The notes under the pieces: generated by a model
Seen by the model: only the letters and a program-made list of their open reading frames with translations
Databases searched by the model: none
Told to the model about the DNA's origin: nothing
Made by a program: the position numbers and the translations under genes
Source: Chlamydomonas reinhardtii
Taxonomy: Eukaryota; Chlorophyta; Chlorophyceae; Chlamydomonadales; Chlamydomonadaceae
Direction of reading: 5' to 3'
Assembly: GCF_000002595.2 (NCBI RefSeq)
Contig: NC_057006.1
Span: 1,986,246-2,050,245 of the forward strand
Length of the DNA stretch: 64,000 nt
Part shown: piece after piece, positions 41,001 to 51,725 of the stretch
Numbering within the stretch: position 1 is the first letter of the stretch
How the letters are laid out: every line of letters starts with the position of its first letter

Positions 41001-44000
41001 CCCTCCACCCTACCATGCCGACCGGGCCCCAACCCACGCCCTCCACTTCCACACACTCGCACACCCACAGCGCCACACAGACCAAGTCGGTCCGCGACCT
41101 GGCCCGCCTCAGCCTCACGGACCCCGAGTACCTGGCGGTGCATGCCGAGGCCGCCACGCCCACGCCGCTGAAGCTGCAGCAGGTGCGCGGCGCCGCAGGC
41201 GTGCATGGTGGTTGAGGTGGTTGAGGTGGAGCTTTGTGTGTGGGGGGGGGGGGCAGGAGTGGCAGGATAGCGCGAGGGAGAGGGAAAGGCAGTGGCGGGG
41301 ATGGCTTGGGCGTGCCGAGCAATGCGATGGTACTGGAGGGCGGCAGGAGCTTAGACAGCACCGGCTTGTTCTAAACCCAAGCTCCTCCGAAGACCATAGC
41401 CGCAGCCCATCCCACTCGATATCGGACCACGCACACACGTGCACGCATCCGTTCTGCTGCCCTTTCGAACACATCCACGCCCCACCTCTTACCGCCAGGC
41501 CTACATGGTCGTTGACCTGGGCCAGAAGATGGACGTGATGTGGTCCTTCATCCGTACCCACCTCAAGGCCAAAACCATCATCTTCCTCTCGACATGCAAA
41601 CAGGTGCGCCTGCGAAGCCTGCCTGCTCCTTGCTCATTGTGCTTGCGTACTACGTGCGTGGTGCTTGCTGGCTGCGCATCCCGCTGCTGGTGTTGCCAAT
41701 AACAACCAACATTCACCACCCAAACCATCACCTCCACGACCGCCAACCACCAACCGCCGCCACCGCCAACCGCAGGTGCGCTTCGTGTTCGAGGCGTTCC
41801 GCAAGCTGCGCCCCGGCGTGCCGCTGCGCTGCCTGCACGGCGGCCTCAAGCAGGCGCGCCGCACCTCGGTGTTCTACGAGTTCTGCAATGAGAAGGTGCG
41901 GACTCAGGAGGGGTGGTGACCACGCGGGCTTGCGTGCGAACGCCGTGCTGCATGGTGGGGCTGCCCGCGGCCGCTATGTCCATCAATCGCCAGCGTTTCA
42001 CACATAGGCATTCGCGTGCACGTACACACACATACACACACAGGTCTTGGCCCCTATAACTCCTTGGGCTCTCCAACACACGCAGGCCATGGTGCTCATC
42101 GCCACGGACATCGCCGCCCGCGGTCTGGACTTCCCCACTGTGGACTGGGTGGTGCAGGTGAGGAGCTCGCGGGGGAGGGGGGCAGCCGTGCAATAAACCG
42201 GCAGGAGTGAACCAAGAGCTCACAGTCACGGCCTCCATAGTCTAAGATAAGCCACGCCTGGAATCGCCCATACTCAACACCGCCATTACTCACAGCGTCT
42301 TGCATGGACGGCTGCCCCCCCCCTTCGTCTGCAGTCTTCAGCGCATCCTGTACCGCTCATCCAACCATCTATGCAACCCCCCACTCCTCCCTTCCCCCCT
42401 CCGCATTCACTTCTTAAATAATCATGAATGTAACCCCCCCCCCACACACACGTCGCCTCAGGCTGACTGCCCCGAGGACGCCGCCACCTACATCCACCGC
42501 GTGGGCCGCACCGCGCGCTACATGGCCTCGGGCCGGGCGCTGCTGCTGCTGCTGCCCAGCGAGCGCGACGGCATGTTGAAGCTGCTGGAGGACGCCAAGG
42601 TGCGCGCGGGTGGTGTGTTGAACAAGCAAGAACGTGTGTGTATATATATTAATAGAAGACATGATAGAGCCCCTCGTCCACTGTCTCCTGCAACCCCCCT
42701 CCGCCCGCAGGTGCCGCTCACCCAGATCCGGCCCAACCCCGCCAAGCAGCAGGCCGTGACGCCGGCGCTGCAGGCACTGCTGTCCAAGGACCAGGAGCTC
42801 AAGGTGCGTGCGCGTTTGTGTTTACATAAAACCGCGTGTGTATTTACGTAAAACCGAAGCCCGCCCAGGCGGCGGGCGGGTGGTGTGCGTGTGTGTATGT
42901 GTATGTGTATGTGCGTGTGTGCGTGCGAGTGTCTAATGATGTACACCGCATGTGGTGATGGGGACAGTGTTGGGCGTGGGTAAAGGGATTATGGGCTGCA
43001 GAGGTAGCTGGCAAATGGGCAGCTAGAGCACACAAGCGTCTCCGGGGCCGGGGTTTCCTTCCCTGACCTTGTTCATCTCCCCACTGCGTGCAGGACTTTG
43101 CTCAGAAGGCTCTGACCGCCTACCTGCGCTCAGTGTTCCTGCAGCCCAAAAAGGTGTGTTTGCGGTGGTTGGGGTGCTGAGCGGTGATGTGATGCAATGG
43201 AAGTCTGATGCACGGATCTGGCCTCCCGTAGTGCTGGAGGACCTGGGATGTCACTGGGGGCGGGACATTACCTTCGTGTGGTTTTCCTGTGAACAACTCT
43301 TCACCCCTTGCCCGCTGCCGCCGGCCGCATCACCAGCACGCACACACACGTGTTTCGTAACGCCACCACCCCAATCACACGCAGGACGTGTTCGACGTGA
43401 CGCAGCTGCCCGTGGAGGACTTCGCTGCCAGCATAGGCCTGGCCTCCACGCCCAAGCTGCGCTTCCTCAAGCGCGTCAAGGCGGGCCCGGGCGGCAAGTC
43501 GCGCGAGGAAGTGATCGAGATGGGCGGCAGGTCGGCCCTGGAGGAGGAGAGCGAGGAGGAGGAAGAGGAGGACGGGGAGGAGGAGGAGCAGGAGGAGGAC
43601 GCGGCGGCGGCGCGGCGGGCGGGCGCGGCGAGCACCAGCGGCCGGGCGGGCGCGACGCCGGCTGCTGGCAAGAAGGGCAAACGGGCGGAGGCGGCGGAGC
43701 CGGAGGAACAGCCGGGTGCGAAGAAGCTGAAGGGCCAGGACGGCGCGGTGAAGGCGGCGAAGAAGGCCAACGGTGCGGCGGCTGCGGCCGTCAACGGCGG
43801 CGGCGGTGATGACGACGACGATGATGATTTCCTGGTGGTTAAGAAGCGGGACGTGTTTGCAGAGCCTGAGGAGGAGGAGCGGCTAATGAAGGAGGTGGCT
43901 GCGGCGGCAGCGGGCGACGACGACGAAGACGGCAAAAAGAAGAAAAAGAAGAAGAAGCAGAAGATCAAAGTGGGCTCCGTCAGCGGCAACCGCAGGGTCT

Positions 44001-45064
44001 TCGACGAGGAGGTTAGTACCGGACGCGCAAGTCAGCGGTGTGCGCGTTGCTGTGTACTTTTGGTGGCAGCCCGTGATTGCCGCGCACGGCCCACTTGTTC
44101 GCGCCATTATCTTGCACTCCTCTCACACCTCAACGTCGCTCTCTCGCAAACACACACTCTTTACTACCGTACACACAGCACTCACTTGGGCGGGTGATTT
44201 TCCGTTTTGTTGTTTCCACAACACAACACAACACCTCAACCTCACAGGGCAACGCGCTGGATCCGCTGGCGCAGCTGGCCAAGGAGGGGCTGGGCGAGGA
44301 GGGCGCAGCGGCAGCCGCAGCGGAGGCGATGTCGGCGCGCGAGGGTGTGTACGTGGTGGCGGCACGGCCGGAGGAGCGCTTCAAGATCGCGGCGGACCTC
44401 ATGCGCCGCCGCGACAAGGAGGACCGGGCCCGGCTCAAGCAGCTCAAAAAGGTGCGCGGGGCTGCGGGGCTGCAAGCCTGCGGGGTACGGGCAGCTGCGG
44501 GGCTCGGTGTGAAGGGTTGGTTTTGGAGGGAGCGGAGGAAGAGTGTGGGTTGCAGAGTGGTGCATGCACATCAGGCGGCCCCGTAACCCCGTATGCTGGT
44601 ATGCAACCAACGTGTGTCTGCAGGAGATCAAGTTGGAAAAGAAGGCACGGGCGCGTGCCGCCGCCGGGCTGGAGGAGCAGGGCGGCGTGGCCACGTTGCG
44701 TCGCGCCGGCGAGGACGACTCGGACGATGACCAGGAGGGCGGCAGCGGCAGTGGCAGTGGCAGCGAGGAGGAGGAGGAGGAGGAGCAGCGCGAGCGCCGG
44801 CGGCGGGGCGGCCGGGGCGGCCGCCGTGGCGGCGACTCGGATGATGATAGTGAGGGCAGCGACGAGGATGACGGCGAGGAGGATGCGGGGCAGCGGGGGC
44901 ACAAGCGGCCCGAGGTGGCGCATTTCGGCATGGCGCGCAAGGACGCGGGCGCGAGCGCAGCGGCGGCGATGGGGGCTGCAGGGGCGGCGTCGAAGGCGGC
45001 GGCGGGGTCGTCGCTGGCGGAGCAGGAGGCCATGGCGCTCAAACTGCTCAGCATGCGGCGGTAA
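38017..45064 (+). CDS. DBP4: DEAD-box RNA helicase DDX10/DBP4, ribosome biogenesis
   Basis: Fourteen exons: 38017-38397, 38759-38869, 39702-39807, 40530-40692, 41071-41182, 41499-41603, 41776-41895, 42086-42157, 42462-42599, 42711-42803, 43094-43153, 43385-44011, 44248-44451, 44624-45064; 910 aa. Helicase motifs in order: AAKTGSGKT (I, about residue 115), LTPTRELA (Ia), GG, ATPGR (Ib, across a splice), [13 protein letters not shown] (II), FSATQTK (III, across a splice), [10 protein letters not shown] (IV), [12 protein letters not shown] (V) and HRVGRTAR (VI). The leader [16 protein letters not shown], the insert [11 protein letters not shown] and [16 protein letters not shown] are characteristic of the Dbp4/DDX10 subfamily, which acts in the nucleolus in 18S rRNA maturation with U14 snoRNA. 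The C-terminal third is acidic and Lys-rich with a coiled, charged tail, as in orthologues. Confidence 0.93.
39399..39436 (+). repeat. intronic micro-repeat type 2, DBP4 intron 2
   Basis: Long G-run then TTGTAAATACCAGCTCAAAC and TGGGG; nearly identical to the SART1 intron 7 copy over 20 bp. Confidence 0.7.
39819..39843 (+). repeat. intronic micro-repeat type 3, DBP4 intron 3
   Basis: CGGGGGTTAACGTTGAACCA followed by ATCCC; a second copy lies 172 bp downstream in the same intron. Confidence 0.6.
39850..39885 (+). repeat. intronic micro-repeat type 1, DBP4 intron 3
   Basis: G-run then TTACATTCATGACTAGTTAA and GGAAGTGG. Confidence 0.7.
39991..40015 (+). repeat. intronic micro-repeat type 3, second copy, DBP4 intron 3
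   Basis: CCGGGGTTAACTCTGAACCA followed by GTCCC. Confidence 0.6.
42403..42443 (-). repeat. intronic micro-repeat type 1, reverse, DBP4 intron 8
   Basis: Read on minus: G-run, TTACATTCATGATTATTTAA, GAAGTGAATG. It sits just before the intron's acceptor at 42,461. CATTC and GAATG can pair. Confidence 0.7.
42838..42877 (+). repeat. intronic micro-repeat type 4, DBP4 intron 10
   Basis: GTGTATTTACGTAAAACCGA then AGCCCGCCCAGGCGGCG, preceded by a partial duplicate (GTGTTTACATAAAACCG at about 42,818) and followed by a GT-rich tract. Confidence 0.6.
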
Positions 45065-45918
45065 TGAGCCGACAGGGGGGGATGGGGATGGGGAGGGGGC
45101 TGGCAAGGTGTCGCGCTTGTGATATGCGTGCTGCCAGAGTCGTGCCGCCGTGCGGCGCGCGCGTCTAGGGAGTTTGCTTGGTGTGCCGCCTCGCGCACAC
45201 GTGCATGTCTGATGTGTGCCGTGGGTTTGGCCATCTATGTTTTAGTGCAGGACTGGTTTGCAGCTTTTGGGAGCGCGGCGGCTGGTGCTTCTGCCGGCTA
45301 GTCGTTGCGCTCACATCAACTCTTCAAGGCGTGTAGAACGGAGACTAGTGGGGATGGTGATGTAGCTGAACTGATGAGCTGTGCGTCCATGTGTGGGTGC
45401 TGCTGGTAACACACGCGGCAACGAACGCCGGCTTTTGCCGTGTCACACCGCCGGGACCTGAGACTTCGACCATCTGAAAGGCTTGCTGTCGCGCGTTGGC
45501 AGCGCTGCAGCCACTGATGTATGAATGCCAATACGAACCCCAGCAAAGACGCAAGGAAGAGGCTGAAGCCGCAGTTTACATTGTTGTGCAAGTTCGGCGC
45601 AAAGCGGTCACATCCTACCGAGTCACCCGAGTCACCCATTTCCAGATCTGCCATGTGGACCAAGCGGGAACGCCCTTAGTCGGCACGTACTAGGGCCAGT
45701 ACGCCTCCGACAGACGCAACACCCTTTCTTGATCCACGCTGGGCTATTGAGATCGTATCCATAACATTTGCTTGCAAAACTTCATTACCAAATAATGCGC
45801 ACGTCACACGGTACGCTTGACTCCCACAGTCCCACCTGCTTGCGTGCTTTGCACCAAAAGATGTAACAAGCTTGACTAGCTGGCGCATGCTCATCAGGTG
45901 CACGTGTTTATTGGGTCT
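45065..45918. other. convergent intergenic spacer (DBP4 and lectin 3' ends)
   Basis: It contains the 3' UTRs of the two converging genes. Short open frames have no recognisable domain. A TGTAA for the lectin gene on minus is at 45,576-45,580. I found no TGTAA for DBP4 before 45,863. Confidence 0.6.
45576..45580 (-). terminator. TGTAA polyadenylation signal, lectin gene
   Basis: TTACA on plus, TGTAA on minus, about 340 nt beyond the lectin stop codon. Confidence 0.4.
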
Positions 45919-48900
45919 TCAGGGGTAAGCTCCGCGGACCTCACAAATGAAGCCGGGCAAGGAGGTCCCGCACCAGATTGGCTGCCAGTCGCAGTAGCCG
46001 GTCCTGCAATGCATGGCGTAGCAGGTCTGCGGCAGCTGCAGGGACACCTTGAAGGCGAGCGGGTTCTCGTCGGCGCGTGTGCCGTCCTGCCAGAAGGAGT
46101 CGGACAGGGACGTCTGGAAGTACAGGCCAATCCACAAGCGCAGGTTGCCGATGCTGTCCAGCTCGCCAGGCGAAAACTGTGACGGGCATGTGTGGCATGT
46201 GCGGGAAGCGCGCATGTCAGAATTTGCGCGCGGGAAGATGCAGTCCGCACGTTCATAGCCGTGACGGTAAAAGGGACGGCTGGCGCCTGATCGCCGCCCC
46301 TCAACACCACACAGCGCTGCCTGAGCGCTACACGCTTACGGTGGTGTTGGTAGTGTAGACGTCGTACACCTTGTTGACGAGCATGCGGAACTCGGCTTCG
46401 TTGTTGGGTGTGACCAGCCGGCCATTGATCTTTGTGCACAAGTAGTCTGTGTGACCAAACAGGCGGAAGACGGGGCGCGATGCAAAGCTTGAGAGACACG
46501 CTTGTGATTGCCCTCCTAAGTACTACTGTAGTGAAATGCAATCCACCCGCTCCGTGCGACCTTCCCTTGTCCCTCGTGGCTTACTGGAGTAAAAGTAGGG
46601 CTGGCCGGGAGGGGCTGGCTTGAAGAGGGCGTAGGAGGAGTTGAAGGCCGAGTCCTGCCAAGTCAGCTTGACCAGGCTCGTGTCTGCACAACCGCAAGCG
46701 CCAAGGTGTAGGGGACGGCAGTGAGAATGAACCAAGATGTTGTACGTTTCACGTAAACTTGGACTAACCAGCGCCGAACTCGACCACCACAGATGCAATA
46801 CAGCCACGGCATAGCACAGCTGGGCAGTACCACCCGGTGCGCACCGTATTTGCAGATGAAGTTGCCGCGAGTAACGTTGACGCAGCCCTCCGCCGGCGGC
46901 AGCACGGCGCTCCATTTGCAGCTGTTGTCGGCGCGGCAGCTCATTGTGTAGCAGAGGCCGTCCTGGTACGTGTCAATGCCGCCCAAGAACTGCAGGTGCA
47001 TGCGAGTGAGCACGCGGGCGTGCAGGTTGCTGTCATTCGCCCACGATGCGGCAAGTTCGGTTCGGGACCGTGGGCTGAGCATGTGCGGTCACCTATCCAA
47101 TGCAGGTTCTACTTTACCCGTCAGACCCAAGGCCGGCCCGCACTTCCAGGCTTCCGCACTCATAAAAGAAATACCTCCGTTCCCACTGAACGGCCAACCC
47201 CACCAGCTGTCCACAGCCACTCGCCCCGCCTTTCCAAACTCTCGCTTCCTTCCGCCCACCCCCAACTCTGATTCATGCGTCAGACACGTGACACGCCACA
47301 CGCACCAGCGAGGGCAGGTACGTCAGCCCGCTGCCGTCCGTCCAGAATGTGTTGGCGATTAGATTGGTGCGCAGCCCGATCCACAGATCCAGATTCGCGG
47401 TGCTGCCTGGATCCATCATTTTGTTGTACAGCCCCAGCTCGGCAATCTTAGCGATGACCGCCGAGTTCTCCTCGAAGCTGGTGAGAGACACAAGGTTGCC
47501 GCCGCGGCTGTTGCAGTGCGCCTCAGCCTGAGGGTTCGGAGGCGGTGGCGGTGGCATAATTCGAAAGGCATCTGAGGATGAGCCTAGCATGCTTCGCAGC
47601 GCGAGTGACATGGGCACCCTTTGCGCTCCGCACTGCTCCACTCCGCTGCAGAAGTCTGTGCGAGTTCGGCCGAGACCCTCATCGGCGCCCCTGCCCAGCC
47701 GCACGTTTCGCCCCCAAACTTGATGTCAACCTCTCCAATTTGAGCCCCGCTTTCCACAGCGTCAAGCCCTAATATCAGGCGAGGCCTGGCGAGGTTTTGC
47801 CCGCACCCCCGTCCGCTTAGGAGTACGGCAGAGCCCCGGAATCTATGTCCTTGCGCGTCCGCTTGGCATGCAGGTCTGTACCCTGTGAAGCTTAGGTGAC
47901 CTGGTGACTAGCTGGGCTTGGTTGGACGGCCAAAGCCCCTTGTCTCGCGTTGTGCCCCCACATGCGAACACACCTTGGAGTGTCCTAGCGCCCGGGCTCT
48001 TGCTATGGTGAAAGCGCTACGTTTGATTTCTGTTGGATGCGGGCGGCGTGGGCAGGGTGCGTGTGTGGGGGCAACATGCGACAATGGACAAGGCGAAGTT
48101 CGGTCAAGGGCTTTTGGATGGCCCTGCGCCTTCTGGGCCATATGCATATATGCATATAGATTGTGGAAAGTGGGGCGGGCGGGTTCGGAGGTGCGCATAG
48201 GGGGTCGGAATGGGGGCTCCGGATGTGGGGGTCGGTTCGAGCTGGTGAGCTTAAGTGCGGCGAGGGGCCGTAGCGAGGCGTTACTGGACCCGCGTTTACT
48301 TAAACATGGCGCGCACTATACTTGTCCTTAATTAACCATTAGCTTACCAAGTCTGGAAGCTATTGCGCTTTGTTTCGCTGCCTTGCTCGCTGCGTAGTTG
48401 CCACAAACGGGCTTGGGGTCGAGGAGGTGCGAAATCCCGAACTCGCACAGACTTCTGCAGCGGAGTGAAGGGAGGCGCAGCTTCGCAGTTAGGGCTGCGC
48501 TTGGCCTCCCCGCGGCCTCACGACATACAGAAGGTCAAAGTGAACGCGACGGAGCACAGCGGCCGGGCTCAGGAGCGTCCTACGAGGAGTCGGCATCAGC
48601 GGCATTTCGAATCTGGCCTCTCCGCGCTCGCACCTGGAGCGTCGCCGTAACCCGCTGCTGAGCGCGCTGGGTTTAGCTATATCATAGGTGTATTGGGCTC
48701 TCAGGCACCTGCGAAAATCGTGCCGGTGAGAAGCTTCGGCTTGCGCAGGCACGGCGTGCCTCCCGAACCCAGCTTGGTCCCGCGCCCACCACCTCCCTTT
48801 CCCCTCGCACCCCGCATCCGCCCCTCCCCACACTGCTGCCATCCGTCGATTCCATCATGTGTTGTGGCAATCATCACCTCCTCAAAGCCCGCTTCATTTG

Positions 48901-51725
48901 CCCCTCCTCCTCGCCACGCACTGTCAACCTGGCCGCCTCAACGGTCGTCCTCTTCAGTGCAGCCGTGCAGTACAACTCGCTGCTGGCCGCCAGTGGCCAG
49001 GAGGATGCGTTGCCTCCACGCGCTCCTTCAGGGCACGGCCTGCAGCTGCAGATTAGTGCGCGCTAAGCTCACTAGTCTTCTTGTTCTTGATTGTAGCCTG
49101 GGCTTGCAGCACACAGTTGCGAGCCATTAGACAGACACGGCGGCGCTCAGACTCCCGCACCGCCACGGCCTCGGGGAGGCTTGGGGTTGCCCTTGGGTTT
49201 CGTGCCGGTGCTGGGCGTGCTGGGGTCGGGCTCCATGGATCCGGCCTGCACGTGTCGAACCCGAGTTCAAATCCCGTCAGGCTGTCGCCCCCTTCACTCC
49301 GCTGCAGAAGTCTGTGCGAGTTCGGCCGAGACCCTCATCGGCGCCCCTGCCCAGCCGCACGTTTCGCCCCCAAACTTGATGTCAACCTCTCCAATTTGAG
49401 CCCCGCTTTCCACAGCGTCAAGCCCTAATATCAGGCGAGGCCTGGCGAGGTTTTGCCCGCACCCCCGTCCGCTTAGGAGTACGGCAGAGCCCCGGAATCT
49501 ATGTCCTTGCGCGTCCGCTTGGCATGCAGGTCTGTACCCTGTGAAGCTTAGGTGACCTGGTGACTAGCTGGGCTTGGTTGGACGGCCAAAGCCCCTTGTC
49601 TCGCGTTGTGCCCCCACATGCGAACACACCTTGGAGTGTCCTAGCGCCCGGGCTCTTGCTATGGTGAAAGCGCTACGTTTGATTTCTGTTGGATGCGGGC
49701 GGCGTGGGCAGGGTGCGTGTGTGGGGGCAACATGCGACAATGGACAAGGCGAAGTTCGGTCAAGGGCTTTTGGATGGCCCTGCGCCTTCTGGGCCATATG
49801 CATATATGCATATAGATTGTGGAAAGTGGGGCGGGCGGGTTCGGAGGTGCGCATAGGGGGTCGGAATGGGGGCTCCGGATGTGGGGGTCGGTTCGAGCTG
49901 GTGAGCTTAAGTGCGGCGAGGGGCCGTAGCGAGGCGTTACTGGACCCGCGTTTACTTAAACATGGCGCGCACTATACTTGTCCTTAATTAACCATTAGCT
50001 TACCAAGTCTGGAAGCTATTGCGCTTTGTTTCGCTGCCTTGCTCGCTGCGTAGTTGCCACAAACGGGCTTGGGGTCGAGGAGGTGCGAAATCCCGAACTC
50101 GCACAGACTTCTGCAGCGGAGTGCTCCGCCCGCTGCGGCCTCCGTTACAGCCGTACTCACGTCAGGAAAATTCAGTCGCTTCTGCAGGAATTCATATGTA
50201 TAGTTGCCCATCGTGAACTGGGCAAATGACCCCGTGCCTGCAGGCGCGGGCGCACACACGACACCCACTTAATGACACGACGCAGCGGCGGCATAACACT
50301 CGCATACGTCGGAATGAGCCAAAGTAATCAGCAAGACGGTGGTTGTGAGCATTCTTGTCAGTATGGAATTGGGTGGCGCGCCCGCAAGCCTTACTCGCAA
50401 TTGGCCTGGGGGGCCGAGGCGGTGGAGGCGGCGGCGGAGGGGGCTGGGGAGAGATGTACGGGGGCGAGGGCGGCGGCGCGGGCGGAGAAGGAGGGGGGGA
50501 GGGCCGGGCGTCCGGGGGCGGCCTGGATGATTGGACAGAAACAACAGAGGCCATGTCAAATAGGCTTGCGTGTGTGTATATGTGTGTGTGTATGTGTATG
50601 TGTGTGTGTATGTGTGTGACACGACAACAATTGGACGAAGATCGGCATATCCAACCCCAGTGAACAACTGCGTACGGACTCGCCCAGAATCTGCCGCGCC
50701 TTCATCAATCCCTGCTTAGGCAACAAGTATACTTACGGGTTTGGGGGCGGCGGAGACGGCGGCGGCGGATCAGGCGGGGGCGGGTTGGGTGGTGGCGGTG
50801 AGGGGGGAGGCGGACCAGGCGGCGGAGGAGACGGCGGCGGGGGCGACGGGGGAGGGGGCGAGGGGGGCGGCGAGGTCGACGCGGGTGGCGGTGGGGGTGA
50901 AGGGGGCTGTAGGGTGCTTGATGTAGGGGGCGGCGGAGAGGCGTCCACCTCGCCTACAGGCGGAGGAGGGCACTTGCCACGACGGCACAGCCCGAGTCCT
51001 GCGCCAACCGGGGGCGGCGGGGAAGCCTTCTCCGCTGGAGGTGGCGGCGATGCCGTCTGCGGCTCGCCGCCCTCCGCAGGGGGCGGTGGGCACTTGCCGC
51101 GGCGGCACAGCCCCAGGCTGTTGCCGGGGGGCGGCGGTTTCTTCTTCTTGCCTCCAGCGGGGGGCGGGGGCGACGCCACCTGAATTTGGATTGGAGGGGG
51201 ATCAGTTGGTACGGCAGGAAACGCCCCTCGTGTACCATAGCAAACATGAATGGCCAAACGTGGCTGGCCTAGCGTTTATTATGCCAGATGCTCGATTGAA
51301 GCCGCGTCGCTGGCTGCGCCCGAAGTGGTGTGTTGTGTACAGTTGTATGCACGCTTGGGACCGCTGCCGCTTCCACACTGCCTCCCTTCCATACACTGCC
51401 TCCTTTCCACAGCTGGCGCCGTCAGACCCGTCTGGCTGCGTCTCCAGGGCCCCATACCGGCCGTTTTGCTCCCAGCATAAGCTGCGTTCATGGCTGCGTG
51501 TCCAAGCCATACACCTGCATACAGGATCCCTTCCCCCGCCCCAGCCCTCACCGGGTCCTCCGAACCGCCCTCCGTCGGGGGCGGCGGGCACTTGCCCCGT
51601 CTGCAAATGCCCAGGCTCAAAGGCGAGGGCGGCGGTGACTTCTTTCTCTGTGCCAGGGCTGGCCCCACACATACCGCCAGCAGAAGCAGCGCGACCGCGG
51701 CTGCCAGCGAGGGATGCCTCGCCAT
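45919..51725 (-). CDS. secreted proline-rich protein with two C-type lectin domains
   Basis: Nine exons: 51725-51552, 51179-50737, 50522-50395, 50237-50161, 47527-47306, 46989-46845, 46683-46585, 46446-46340, 46176-45919; 550 aa. Residues 1-25 are a signal peptide (VALLLLAVCVGPALA). Residues 26-240 hold three CRRGKCPPPP units and long PPSPPPP/PPPPP runs like cell-wall hydroxyproline-rich glycoproteins. Lectin domain 1 (about 245-395): NYTYEFLQKRLNF, AEAHCNSRGGNLVSL, LWIGLRT, FWTDGS, CYTMSC and FICKYG. Lectin domain 2 (about 400-550): LCTKINGRLVTP, LWIGLYF, FWQDGT, CYAMHC and GFICEV, closing near the stop. The usual Ca-site triplets (EPN/QPD and WND) are not evident, so sugar binding is uncertain. 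Likely extracellular or wall-associated. Intron 4 (2,633 nt) holds the composite element at 47,639-50,123. Confidence 0.88.
47639..48467. repeat. 829-bp module, copy 1
   Basis: Bounded by 31-bp inverted repeats; contains CATATGCATATATGCATATA near 48,140. It has no frame with a recognisable transposase, so it is non-autonomous. Confidence 0.8.
48468..49294. other. 827-bp core of the composite element, possible captured gene fragment
   Basis: The core begins AAGGGAGGCG and ends CGCCCCCTT, a weak inverted pair just inside the modules. The plus-strand frame 48,857-49,066 (NLAASTVVLFSAAVQYNSLL, then ASGQEDALPPRAP, then a stop) has host-like codon use and could be an exon fragment picked up from elsewhere. 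The source gene is not identified. Confidence 0.4.
49295..50123. repeat. 829-bp module, copy 2
   Basis: Same sequence and orientation as copy 1, offset by exactly 1,656 bp. Its right end is 37 bp from the lectin exon ending at 50,161, within the donor-proximal part of the intron. Confidence 0.8.

Larger units (their letters stand above)
47639..50123. mobile_element. composite element: two identical 829-bp modules around an 827-bp core
   Basis: Modules at 47639-48467 and 49295-50123 are direct repeats that I read as identical throughout. Each module itself ends in perfect 31-bp inverted repeats starting CACTCCGCTGCAGAAGTCTG. The outer flanks are CTC on both sides (47636-47638 and 50124-50126), a 3-bp target duplication; the inner flanks do not match each other that way. 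CACT ends with 3-bp duplications fit the CACTA/EnSpm superfamily, which suggests a macrotransposon that moved using its outermost ends. An LTR-like reading (two long terminal repeats) is the alternative, but 31-bp inverted ends and 3-bp duplications argue against it. Near-zero divergence means a very recent origin. It lies in intron 4 of the lectin gene. Confidence 0.75.

Noticed and set aside
43375-45234. Ser/Pro-rich minus-strand frames over the DBP4 3' end
   Set aside because: Antisense of the acidic Glu/Asp/Lys-rich exons; no independent support.
49250-49294. tRNA-like segment (GAGTTCAAATCCCGTC) left of module copy 2
   Set aside because: It matches a B-box/T-loop by itself, but the T-stem has mismatches and I found no A-box, acceptor stem or cloverleaf upstream, so neither a tRNA nor a tRNA-derived SINE is called.
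47639-50123. LTR retrotransposon reading of the twin modules
   Set aside because: The modules end in 31-bp inverted repeats starting CACT rather than short TG...CA, the target duplication is 3 bp, and no primer-binding site or polypurine tract is evident. Kept as an alternative only.
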